A stretch of DNA of 64,000 nt from Xiphias gladius. Lineage: Eukaryota; Chordata; Actinopteri; Istiophoriformes; Xiphiidae. This document shows, in pieces, positions 29,347-64,000 of the stretch. The DNA is taken from NCBI RefSeq assembly GCF_016859285.1, contig NC_053422.1, forward strand, positions 9,301,501 through 9,365,500, in the 5' to 3' direction. The notes under the pieces are model-generated. The model saw only the letters and a program-made list of their open reading frames with translations. It searched no databases and was not told where the DNA came from. Within the stretch, counting starts at the first letter, position 1, and each line of letters begins with the position of its first letter. The position numbers and the translations under genes are program-made.

Positions 29347-30121
29347 AGGATGTAGAACTGTTTGAACGGTTGTACATATGTGTATAAGTACATTGATATA
29401 GAATATCTTTCTTGTATTTGCACTGTATTTGAACGTAGTCAGATGTTTTATTGCACCTGCATTTTCATCCCAATACCTGAAAGACAAACTGAAATGAAAA
29501 ACTTGACCTTGAAACTTTAGCTCAACTTCAGATCGGATCGTTTGAAATAGCATATTTTGATTTAACTTCATTGTCACCGCCCACAGTACCAGTATGTGCA
29601 TTTCGGCATCTGTCCATAGGACAAAGAGTAGCAGAAATGCATATCGATATACAGTATGTAGAGCCTACGGATAAACAAATATAGACAGAGTGAAAAATAA
29701 ACTAAAGAGGCAGTGACAGTAAGAAGGATTGTAACTGTGTATACACAAATTAAAATTTCTGCAAGTACTCAAATTTAAATACAGCAGACTCTGCTTTTAT
29801 TCTGAAGTCATTATGGCTCCAATTTCAGTAACATACTATAAGTTATTTCAAATAAAATGACTTATCTTTCTTTACTATTATTTCATTTTGTAATATTAAG
29901 TAAAATAAAATATATTGTGACGTCTTCCATGTGAATCGACTGCATGACGTAAGTGGGTATTCCTTGACTGCTTATTGTGTTACACCCAAAGTGGGGGTGT
30001 GGGTGTTCACTGGGCATCCTCACAGAGCAGAAGCGGACCAGACCATATAATATGTCACGGTGACACAATACAGCAGCATGTCCACATAGACGCCTCGGCC
30101 AATTTTTTTTTTGTGTCACAG

Positions 30122-30210
30122 GTGATGAAGCAGCTCCCTGGAGATGTGACACGTCAGCTTATAGCGGTGACAGCACCACTCTGTTTGAGTGCTGCCGTTT
30201 GGCTCCTGAG
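30122..30210 (+). other. exon-like segment, unassigned
   Basis: An 89-base stretch preceded by a strong acceptor (TTTTTTTTTTGTGTCACAG) and followed by a strong donor (CTGAG|GTAAGA). Two + frames are open: one reads VMKQLPGDVTRQLIAVTAPL followed by CLSAAVWLLR, the other DEAAPWRCDTSAYSGDSTTL followed by FECCRLAPE. I recognise neither. It may be a non-coding or alternative 5' exon, or chance. Confidence 0.25.
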
Positions 30211-30238
30211 GTAAGAACTACACGTATCAACACAAACA

Positions 30239-30240
<2 letters not shown>

Positions 30241-30271
<31 letters not shown>
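30241..30271 (+). repeat. (CA)15 microsatellite
   Basis: Fifteen uninterrupted CA units. Confidence 0.95.
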
Positions 30272-30274
<3 letters not shown>

Positions 30275-31371
30275 GCATGCCATCACCTGTTCGTGTCACC
30301 TCCTGCTGATCATTAGAGAAAATCCATCTGGCAAAGTCCAATGTGTCAAAGTAAGATTTAGTGACATCCTGAGGCTCTAGTACTATTATGAGTCTGGCTG
30401 TGGTTCCAGGTCTTATCGATCCAAAGTGACCCTAACTCTCCTTTAAACTTTCTTTTATCATAAGGACATTACAGCAGCTGTTACCGTATGGCCTGTAAAG
30501 GCTCATTGTATATTATTGCTGCTAACAGCCAACGTTAGATGCCATTAGAGTGTCCAGACTTTAAAATTACTGCCTGAGGAGCCGAGGGCGGCGACATCAT
30601 TTTTATATAGTCCTAGAACCGGATTTCATTGAAGAGCTTTTTCTTTTTTTTCTTTTTTTTCTTTTTTTTTTGAGCTTTAACTGTCCTTGACTGATGTCTT
30701 TAGAGATTTTCTCAATCACCTTTTTACTATGAGCATTGGGGTCTTTTTCTGCCAAACAGTTTTTGTCATTTCACGTGAAAGATTTCCGTCGGTGCTTTTT
30801 TTGTATAGGACCGATGTCACGTACCTCCCCTACGCCAATCAGGATTTAGCATCATTTGGATCAAAACTGATGGCAGTTGTTTGGGCTTCTGCTTGTTGTT
30901 TGCCTGCTTTGTCGCCAGGGTCGCTGTCAGTTAAATGTGCCCTGAGGGGTTTTCCTGTAAAAAAAGGTTCTGTTTGTTTCAGCGTTACTCACCAAAATGC
31001 ACTGTGAGTATCCTTGAGGTCTAACTAACATTTACTTCTTATAAAAACTCTATGAAAATGTAGTAAAATATGCAAAAAAAAAATATAATTCTGAGCTTGA
31101 AAAGTCATTTCTTGACATTCAAAACACCAAATCTGGAAGTGGACCTCGATTTAAGATTTTTTTGGTCAGAATATTCCTTCTTTCATCTTTACAATATTTT
31201 CTTGTAAATAAATTGTATTTTACATTGGCTTTCATTTATATAGGTAGGGTATTTTCAATGGCAGTGTTACATCACTGCAGCTCTGTCTGCTCTGCACGTT
31301 GAACTCAGGAGGGAAATGCTCAAAATTAAAGAAACTGAAGACTGATACATCACAGGGTTTCAAAAACTCGG

Positions 31372-31423
31372 TATATTATATTATATTATATTATATAATA
31401 TTATATTATATTATATTATATTA
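31372..31423 (+). repeat. (TATAT)n/(ATATT)n minisatellite
   Basis: About ten 5-bp units of the ATTAT type with one imperfect unit in the middle. Confidence 0.9.
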
Positions 31424-33569
31424 GATCCTTAGTTTTGTGGAACACACCTACGTCATGTTGAGTCAAGCAGGCATTTTATCTCACTTTAGCACATTTTGAC
31501 AAGAGACCACTGAGATCGTGTCTATTCAAGTCTATTAAACATAATAGATTAAAACAGAGTCTAATCAACCTGAAGAGCTTATCTCATACCCCCCCTCATC
31601 AGTAGTGCTAATGTAGCCTCGCCAGCCCCTCTCAACTGCTATTAAAAAAGCCATTTGAAAAGATTAATACTTAAATGCTCTTTGATTTCACTGCTGTTTG
31701 TTGGCTCGGCTGATAAATGGCTTTAATTTTGTGCAGCTTCAATAAAGAGATGTAGTCATAGATTGTCAGTACAATTTTTATGCTTTCTTCATGATATGAC
31801 CGATTTGCAGTACATTTTTGATTTGTTGTAATAAGAATGAATCTGATAGAGATCTCCACATCTAGAGCTCGAGAGAAACTGGTATTTAATGCAGCTCTTA
31901 CCTCTTACGGACCATGAAATGCGTCTCTGTGCAAGTTTGACAAGATGAGCTGCACACATTAATCGACAACTGTGAACAAGGTTTGGGAAAATGACTCCGC
32001 AGTGACTCACCATTTGAGATTAGTTGGACGTCAAACCACCTCACGCTTCCCCGACTACAGATCAACATCCACAAGGGGGCAGAATGCAATTCAATTACAG
32101 CTAAATGTCAAGCCGCCCAAACACTCCCTGGGGAGCTGTAGGCATGGGGTGAAGGATGCAGCTGCTGGCCCGACGGCCGCATCGCTGTCTTGGTATGATC
32201 AGTCTGTGGAGTTGGAGCAATGATCAATGAAAAAAAAAAAATCAATGACAAAATGATTCAAGTCGAGTGAGCAGCAGCAGGATTAATGTTTCCTGAAAGG
32301 ACCGAGATTCAATTTTCAATCTAAAGATTTACAAGCTGAACTACAGAGGGATTGCAGCCATTCCTAAATCTAAAAGCACTGAAAATGAGAAATGGTCTTC
32401 TCCATTTTTACAACTTACGTGTTGTCTCAGTACCATGTGAAAGTGTCCCTAAAATACAATTATTGTATTAATCAAGCTGTTATAATAATTTCTCTTAGAG
32501 GAGAATGAGGCTAAATTACTAGAAACTCTTAAGCACTAAGGGATTGAGGTTACTTACGGGTGATGTTTCAAAGTAGCAGTTTTCAGTGTCATAGGAAAGT
32601 GAGGCGGTGAGGAAAACAGCCAGTAATTCATCCTCTGTAGTTAACTGGATTCCATTTTAAAAGCATCTGGGATAGGATCCAGAGAAGTTGTTGCAGGGTT
32701 TAAGCTGCATTATATTTTTCCTCAGTCTTTCTCCCTCAACAGTAGCAAAGTGGTTCAGAGAATTTTCCTGCAGAGGCAAATGGCTGCCAGACCGAGGCTT
32801 TGTTAACTACCTGAAACTCTTTGCAGTTTGATGTGGAGAAGCTGACAGGGAGACTTTTCAAGTTGGGATACTGAGGCTGTTTGTACTGTAGTTTAAATAG
32901 AATAAGAATTATTGCGATCATTTGTTCTTTAGGCACTCCCGATTGATTAATCAGGCCAAGTTATAGGCCATGTTTATCGGAGACTATATTGAACCATTTT
33001 GAGCCATTGTGGAGATATGTCTGAATCCTTGTTTCTGCATCATTGCTGCCATATTCATTTATGTGCATCCAAATGGTTTAGAGTACTGTATCACGTTTTT
33101 CTTTACTAGAAAACAACCTATACCACTTCACGGCATTGCCTTTTCAGATAATTAAATAGGCTATTAAACTGTAAGAAGCGGGAGAATTTTCTCAACCTAT
33201 AAAGGAAGACTTTTGTCCGACAAAAATCACAAAATTTGAAGATTCCTGGTTTTCGCCGGAGAGTGACTTTGCGGAAATTAGGTCAACTTCGTAAAAAAAA
33301 TGTTTAAAAAAGTAAAAAGTGTGTTTTTTTTTACACAAAACTCATAATTGCAGTAGACTTAAAGTGACTGCCATTGATCAGACCACATTAGTTAAACTTC
33401 CTGCTCAAATAACTGAGAAAGGGAAAATTAAGTTAACTGATAAATAAAAAATCTTTAGTGTAGCAGGACAAAAGCTGAGATAAAATTTAAAAAAGATGTC
33501 AGTGGGGTTATAGTACAGACCTAAATATTTACATCTGCATTTCTGATTGGCATTGAAGATTGCATTGAA

Positions 33570-33593
33570 GATTTGATTTGATTTGATTTGATT
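33570..33593 (+). repeat. (GATTT)n short tandem repeat
   Basis: Four to five GATTT units, next to the SINE-like fragment at 33604–33690 and possibly its tail. Confidence 0.8.
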
Positions 33594-33603
33594 ATTTAAT
33601 TAA

Positions 33604-33690
33604 TGTATTTATTGATTTGCATTTCGGCCTTTGTTAGATGGTTGCACTGTGAAGGTAGCATCTTCACCACCAGGCCACCAGGATGCCCCA
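33604..33690 (-). repeat. possible tRNA-derived SINE head fragment
   Basis: On the minus strand it begins GGGGCATCCTGGTGGCCTGG, with a near-match to a pol III A box (TGGCCTGGTGG). No clear B box follows, so it would be truncated or decayed. Confidence 0.35.
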
Positions 33691-34101
33691 TGAACTCATT
33701 TTTAATAGTTGGAATAAAAAAATGAATAAATGAAAAGCTCATACAAGCTGTGGACGAAAATAAAATAAAAAGGAGCTAATTCTAAAGCAGTATCAGCTCT
33801 ATCTTTGTGTAAAGGTTTGTTTGCTCCTTAATTTGCATTGCAGTCATACAAAATACATATTAACAGTGATATAACATATCAAAGAACAAAGGTGTTGGGA
33901 TGGAGCATCGGTGAAGTCTTTCTAGGTCACTATGATAAAGATAAACACAAACTGATCAAAACACTCATGTGGCGTGTAATTGACACAGATTTTGACAGTG
34001 GCAGAAAGGCGGATGGCTGGTCGAATGAGTCATTGTTTGGACCGCTATGAAACCCAACACCAGTGCGCACAGGCGCTCGAAGAGGCAGGCTTCTTGTCAC
34101 T

Positions 34102-34114
34102 GTTTCCTAGCAAC
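34102..34114 (+). promoter_or_regulatory. RFX-type X-box GTTTCC-T-AGCAAC
   Basis: Exact match to the RYYNYY-N-RRNRAC X-box pattern bound by RFX factors, about 6.1 kb upstream of the grxcr1 start and 3.7 kb upstream of the atp8a1 start. The surrounding 150 bases are unusually GC-rich for this interval. Confidence 0.35.
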
Positions 34115-34179
34115 CGCGTGAGCTACAGAGCCAAATCCCCGTGGTGGCGAGCTGATGTCGAATTAGGTGGGGGCGGGAT

Positions 34180-34223
34180 GTGGTGGTGGTGGTGGTGATG
34201 TTGTTGGTGGTGGTGGGGGGGGG
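34180..34223 (+). repeat. (TGG)n/G-rich tract
   Basis: TGG units interrupted by GATGTTGT and ending in a G9 run. Confidence 0.85.
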
Positions 34224-36262
34224 TGTCTTTGGGAAAGATGTGTCTCTAGCAGGCACAGGAGGAGGTGTTGATGTTCAGGTGTTCATTTCTTATTTTTGGA
34301 TGCGCTGAATGCTGAGCTCCTCTGTAACACGATCTTTCCATGTTTTTTTGTTTTTTGCTTTTTTTGGCTGCGGAGAATAGGACTTACAGTTGCCTTCAAG
34401 ATTTAAAGAAACAGGAAAACAAATTCTCTTGTTATTACTGTGAATTCGTCTAAATATTAGGTTACTGAATATGTTTGTTCAAAGAGGTGTGAACACAGAT
34501 ATGCCTTCTGTTGTTAAATATGCCAGCGTGTACTACATAGCTCATACACAAAGCCTAGAGCCTTTTCAGGGGCGGCAGTATAATCTCATCTCCCTCTAAT
34601 CCTCCCCAACAGTAAACACATTTGAATTTTTATAAGAAACATGGATCAAAATGTTACCAGAGTTTCCTAAATTAATTATAATTAAAGTTATTATATTACC
34701 AGAAATATGCAGGGAGTCTGGCAGTAATAACTAAGGAATCTCTCTGTAAAAACAAATGCACATGAGCAGGCGACTCAGCCTTGTGAAAATACTGCCAGTG
34801 TATACACACAGCAGACAACTGTAGTGAGTCTGTAACACTGCAGTTCTCTCAGGCAACTGCAGAGGTGCTGCTGCTGTACGAATGCTGCCTCCGGTGTCAT
34901 TTGCATTTCATCTGCAGTGAGAATGAGAACACACTTTGATTTCCCGCATGTAGAGCGGCCAAGCAGTCGCAGCAGAGAAGGCACTGTTGCCGCTTTCTTC
35001 TTTATGTTTGCACACATATTCCTTTTTTTTTTAATGTGTCCTATTTTTGGTAACTGAGGGTCTCTGTTATAGAGCAGATTCATGACAGCAGAGTGACACA
35101 CTGATGAGGGATATAAAGCAAGCTAGAGTAAGTAACCCTGGATTAGATCTTCTGCTGAGCTAGTCTCTAGACAATAATCACATAATAACAAAGTGACTGA
35201 TACTAATGATTACTTACAACTGCTTGATTCCATTGTTGTGGGCAGTACCTGTCCAGGTCTGTCACTGCAAAACAATTTTATTTTCCTATATTTATCAGTT
35301 TAGTTCTGAAGGAGGTGTTTCTTGATCAACAATCCCAGTGCAGCGTCTTAAAAGACCTGCCGGATGTTTTGCTGCCTTCTTTCAGAGGTTAGGGGGTTGA
35401 ATAGCAGGTCTCCTTCCTGCTTCATGAAGAATTAAGAGGCAAAGTAAATGAAGAAATTGGAGGATTTACACCAACCAAATGGTGCACCTTCTCCCACGTG
35501 CGAGCGCAATGTGACAACACAAAGTCTGTTTATTTAGGCCTTTTCATTAATCTGTAGTGGTGGTGCTTTCCAAAAATATTGCTGCTTCCATTATTATATA
35601 AACATAGATGTTTGTTAATCTTCCTTTACTGGTATTTGCATTTACCGAATACCTGCTACCGAAACTGCATTGCCTGAATGACTCCTTCTCCAGTTGGCCT
35701 CAGTACAGAGGTTAGCAGATAAAGACTCTAATGTGTGATGGTCACGGCCACCTCCAAACTCATCAGGATCCAACAAATGTAAATGATGAATTTGAGTTTT
35801 TCAGTCACAAGTTTGATTTGCGTCTCAGTGAGTCCTGTTTGTCTCTTTTTTTCTGAACTGTGTGGATGTCTTTTGTGTCACTGTGGGCTTTATGTCTTCC
35901 TGCAAAGTCTATATGAAACGTTAAAGCAATGAGTACAAAAATTAAAGCATACAGCAACACGACTCGTTATCTAAAATAACAAATATTTTTATGGGTTAAC
36001 ATAAAGGTATAGGACAAAATTTAGAAGATGTCCTCTTATACCTTTCAATGGCCAAATCCCTTATACATTGTAATATATTTTCCATGTGTGGAGACATTAT
36101 ATATACCCACATTCTACATTTTTCACTATTTGTGTCAAATATTATTTGCACTACAATTACCCATAATGGTAATAACAAGAAATTGCAAAATATGATTGTT
36201 AGAATCATCTAAATGTAATTTAACAATATACTTCCACTGTGTTATGGGATATATCTAATAAT

Positions 36263-36789
36263 GAGTGATGGAAGAAGTACTCAGATCTTTTACAATAGAA
36301 AAAGGGTAGAAATAATAAAGTCCTACATTCAAAATCTTACTTGAGTAAAAGTTAAAGAGTATTAGCATTAATATATACATAAACTACCAAAAGTAAAAGT
36401 ACTCACTATGCAGAATGGGCCATTACAAAATAATATATATTATAATTATTGATGCATCGATGTATGTATCAAGTTAATGTTGCGACTGGTAAAGTGGGGC
36501 TAAGTAATGTAATTACTTTATATAGTGCAGGGTAATTTAATTTTATTACTGTACATAATATTTTATTTGTTTATTGTATTTTGTATGAAAGGTCTGAATC
36601 TGCATAGTGACTTAATACTAAAGCTTTAAAATAAGTGTAGCACAGAGTAAAAAGTGCAGTATTTCGCTCAGAAATGTAGTGGAGTAGAAGTACAAAGTGG
36701 CATTAAATGGAATTGCTCAAGTAAAGTACCTCAAAATTGTACTTGAGTACAGTACTCGACTAAATGTTCTTCGTTACTCCCCACCGCTG
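36263..36789. mobile_element. hAT-like MITE, copy 2, with 8-bp target duplication
   Basis: Ends GAGTGATGG and CCACCGCTG are imperfect inverted repeats of the CAGTGGTGG type. The element is flanked by identical 8-mers CTAATAAT at 36255–36262 and 36790–36797, as expected for hAT transposition. The interior has AAAAGTACTCACTATGCAGA and ACTTGAGTACAGTACTCG. It is in the opposite orientation to copy 1. No ORF, so non-autonomous. Confidence 0.85.
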
Positions 36790-37640
36790 CTAATAATACA
36801 ACAAACATAATTACAATATAAGAATTTGTTTTTGTTTTTTGAATATATTGTAAAAAGCACCACCATATCTTTTTAATGACTTGCAGAGAAGACAGGGATT
36901 ATAAACAGTATATTTGGACAATAGGGACGGGGGCGATGCACGGTTATGTATTTTGTTCGTACAGAAAGAAATGCCAATATAGTGTCATGTGTTGCAAAAT
37001 AGAGTATATGTGGAGACCTTTCCTGCATGCAAAATATTCCTAGCGTATTAAATGTGATGGAGGTCGTCATTTTCTGATATTGCAGTACGTATTAATATAT
37101 TAATAACTATATTTTATACAAAAACAAGACTCAATTGTGATAAGCCAACTCCCACCCAGTGTACTATTGTTGTGTAGACAACCTATACCGCAGTGGGGGG
37201 AGGATCCACACCAACCACTACATTGTTGGACAATTTTAAAAACGTATCTGGGTCTTACTCATTCTTGGTAATGGCGGTTGGAAAACAACACTTTGTGACT
37301 TTTGAAACCTCACACAAAACCCCGTATTTCTGTTATTATGTTAACTTGGGTTCACCCACCCCCTCCCGCTGCGGGTAAATGTGGTACGGTCCATAATGTG
37401 AAGCGGCACCGTCCCCCTCATTTCAGTTTATGGCAAATCTGTGTCCACTTCTGCAAATATACGGCGTCTGTAGAGTCTTTAATCCGCCGTGTGAACCGGG
37501 ATGTTGGGGGATCCACGAAGCCCTGCGCTCCTGGGCATGGTTCTCTTATCACCATGAAATGAATGTTGGCTATATCTCGCAGACATCTCTCGTTATCAAC
37601 AGTAAACACGCCACAGTCTAGCCCGCAAACTAGAGGTTCC
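36790..37640. other. intergenic DNA upstream of atp8a1
   Basis: AT-rich up to about 37140, then more mixed. Overlapping short ORFs on both strands at 37190–37620 have no recognisable product. Confidence 0.45.
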
Positions 37641-37700
37641 TCAGTTGAATTTTAGCCGTTTTTTTTTGTTTTTTTTTTAAATTCTTTGACGGTTGAGAAT

Positions 37701-37731
<31 letters not shown>

Positions 37732-37815
37732 AGAAGTAGAAGCAGCAGCAGCAGCCACAGGGAGCAGAACCAACGGCTGCTTGACAGGTGCCGCCGCCCG
37801 GCTCTGCGTTGAGAG
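37641..37815 (+). promoter_or_regulatory. atp8a1: probable atp8a1 5' UTR and proximal promoter
   Basis: Directly precedes the atp8a1 start codon. It contains a purine tract of GAA/GGA units followed by CAG units (37699–37756), then a GC-rich stretch (CAGGTGCCGCCGCCCGGCTC). The transcription start is not determined. Confidence 0.4.
37699..37756 (+). repeat. (GAA)n(GCA)n compound trinucleotide repeat
   Basis: AAGAAGAAGAGGAAGAAGAG continues with GAA units, then AGCAGCAGCAGCAGCC, ending about 60 bases before the atp8a1 ATG. Confidence 0.85.
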
Positions 37816-62803
<24,988 letters not shown>

Positions 62804-64000
62804 GTATGATAGACTTCATATAATATTTGATACAAGTCTTGGTGTTTGACTTTCTCTCTAAAGAGATCTTCTTTTAAAACAGACTTTTGACTTGTTTCTT
62901 TGTCATAAGATGTTCCCTTAAAAGTGATATTACCTTAGAGCCCTCATCTGACATCATTACTGCGGGAGTTAAGACACGCACACATTAGCAAGACCCTGAT
63001 TTAAAAATCAGGCAGTCATCAAGTATAAAAAGGCAATCAACAAACTTTTGAAGGCCCAATTTGCAGTTGGTTTAAAACAACCTTTCTATCTTAACATTCA
63101 CATCATGATCCTCAATGAATACAGACAGCATACACATTTGCAATATTTTGTCCTTAATTTGTTTCCTACATAACAGTGCAAATATGAATTGTCTATCCAT
63201 TTTTGCCATTAGTATAGTATGCCACCAATCAAGTAGTTGCAATTGACACTTACCAAAGGAAAGGTGCCCGAGTACCTGAAGTTCATGAACTTCATAAAAT
63301 GAAATTAAATGATTTGTGATCTATTTTAATTGTTGAGTAGGTTACTTATACTCTCTTCCCTTGACATAACATAACTTGAAGAGTCTTTCCCCCTGTAGAG
63401 AGTCTGGCCTTTTGTTTTGTCTCTTACTGTACAGTACGTCCTCTGAGTGGAGGGGGTGATGATTATATGACCACAGAAGGACACTTGCCAACATATAGAC
63501 ACACCATCAGACATAGAAATGCATCCACGCACAGACTGATTTCAGAGGTCACAGCTGTGCCTACTGCACCCGGAGTACTCACTCAGTCAATTAACCTAGA
63601 TGCTGAATGCTCGAGTACAAAGGCAGTACTAACAAAAGAAAACAACTGTCTTCCCCTGAGCAAGTCTGAGCTGAAAAAAGACAATGCAATTTATTTAGAA
63701 TTATTTCAGTATTGTTTTGCTTTTGTTAAATCTTTTTATTCTATGAATTTTTGTTGGCTGGGAACTTAAAGGCTTCAAAATGTGTTTACTCTTAGTCCAC
63801 AAGTAATCCACTCAAGTCCATCTGAACTATGTGAGGGAAGCTGCATTCTACTGTATTGCAGTGACCCTGCAATGTGATCCTCTATGCAGTTCCTCTATGC
63901 GGCTTGATGTGAAAAACATGGGAACAGAGTGGTTATGACTCTGTCTTCATCACTGAAGGTCACCTGCATACATGTCTGTTCCCTGTACTGCGCTGTCCCT
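62804..64000 (+). other. atp8a1: atp8a1 intron 4 (partial)
   Basis: AT-rich intron sequence to the window's end. The next expected exon (KRHKADN-type sequence) does not appear, so it lies beyond 64000. Confidence 0.6.

Larger units (their letters stand above)
28006..37640. other. grxcr1–atp8a1 divergent intergenic region
   Basis: The two genes start head-to-head about 9.8 kb apart, so this DNA must hold both promoters. It contains a nested repeat at 28614–29346, an exon-like segment at 30122–30210, an RFX-type X-box at 34102–34114, several microsatellites and a MITE at 36263–36789, listed separately. No protein-coding gene is recognisable. The grxcr1 promoter presumably lies just above 28005, but I see no strong TATA or CpG signature there. 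Confidence 0.5.

Overview
The window is vertebrate nuclear DNA, most likely from a percomorph-type teleost. It has multi-exon genes with GT–AG introns and long AT-rich introns. It also carries interspersed repeats familiar from fish genomes, such as a CAGTGGTGG-ended hAT-like MITE and a repeat built around CGATTAATCGATTA. Prokaryotic gene features are absent. I rebuilt gene models by reading exons, splice sites and codon phase by hand and comparing the translations with remembered vertebrate proteins; no search was run.

Layout. (1) 1218–7375, + strand: the 3' part of glutathione reductase (gsr), 11 exons, 423 residues. The upstream exon with the N-terminus and the first redox cysteine lies before the window. 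(2) 9813–18302, + strand: complete slc30a9 (ZnT9/HUEL), 17 exons, 575 residues. (3) About 20200–22070: a GC/CpG-richer block with a perfect cAMP-response element and several mini-ORFs but no recognised protein, possibly an orphan promoter or leader. (4) 23467–28005, - strand: complete grxcr1, 4 exons, 296 residues. (5) 37816–62803, + strand: the first four exons (121 residues) of the P4-ATPase gene atp8a1, with a 16.3 kb first intron; it continues past the window's end.

The genes do not form an operon or pathway. Gsr recycles glutathione, Slc30a9 moves mitochondrial zinc, Grxcr1 acts in sensory hair bundles, and Atp8a1 flips aminophospholipids. The notable large-scale point is order: slc30a9(+) – grxcr1(-) – atp8a1(+). 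As I recall the human 4p13 map, the ATP8A1/GRXCR1 pair there is also head-to-head but inverted relative to SLC30A9. This suggests a local inversion that kept the divergent pair intact. Gsr is unlinked to SLC30A9 in human.

The rest is intron and intergenic DNA holding repeats, microsatellites, hairpins and candidate regulatory sites. These include two nested repeat insertions, a MITE with a perfect 8-bp target duplication, and an RFX X-box between grxcr1 and atp8a1. I see no convincing new biological system. The best leads are the orphan CpG-rich promoter-like block, the exon-like segment at 30122–30210, and the open segment inside slc30a9 intron 2.
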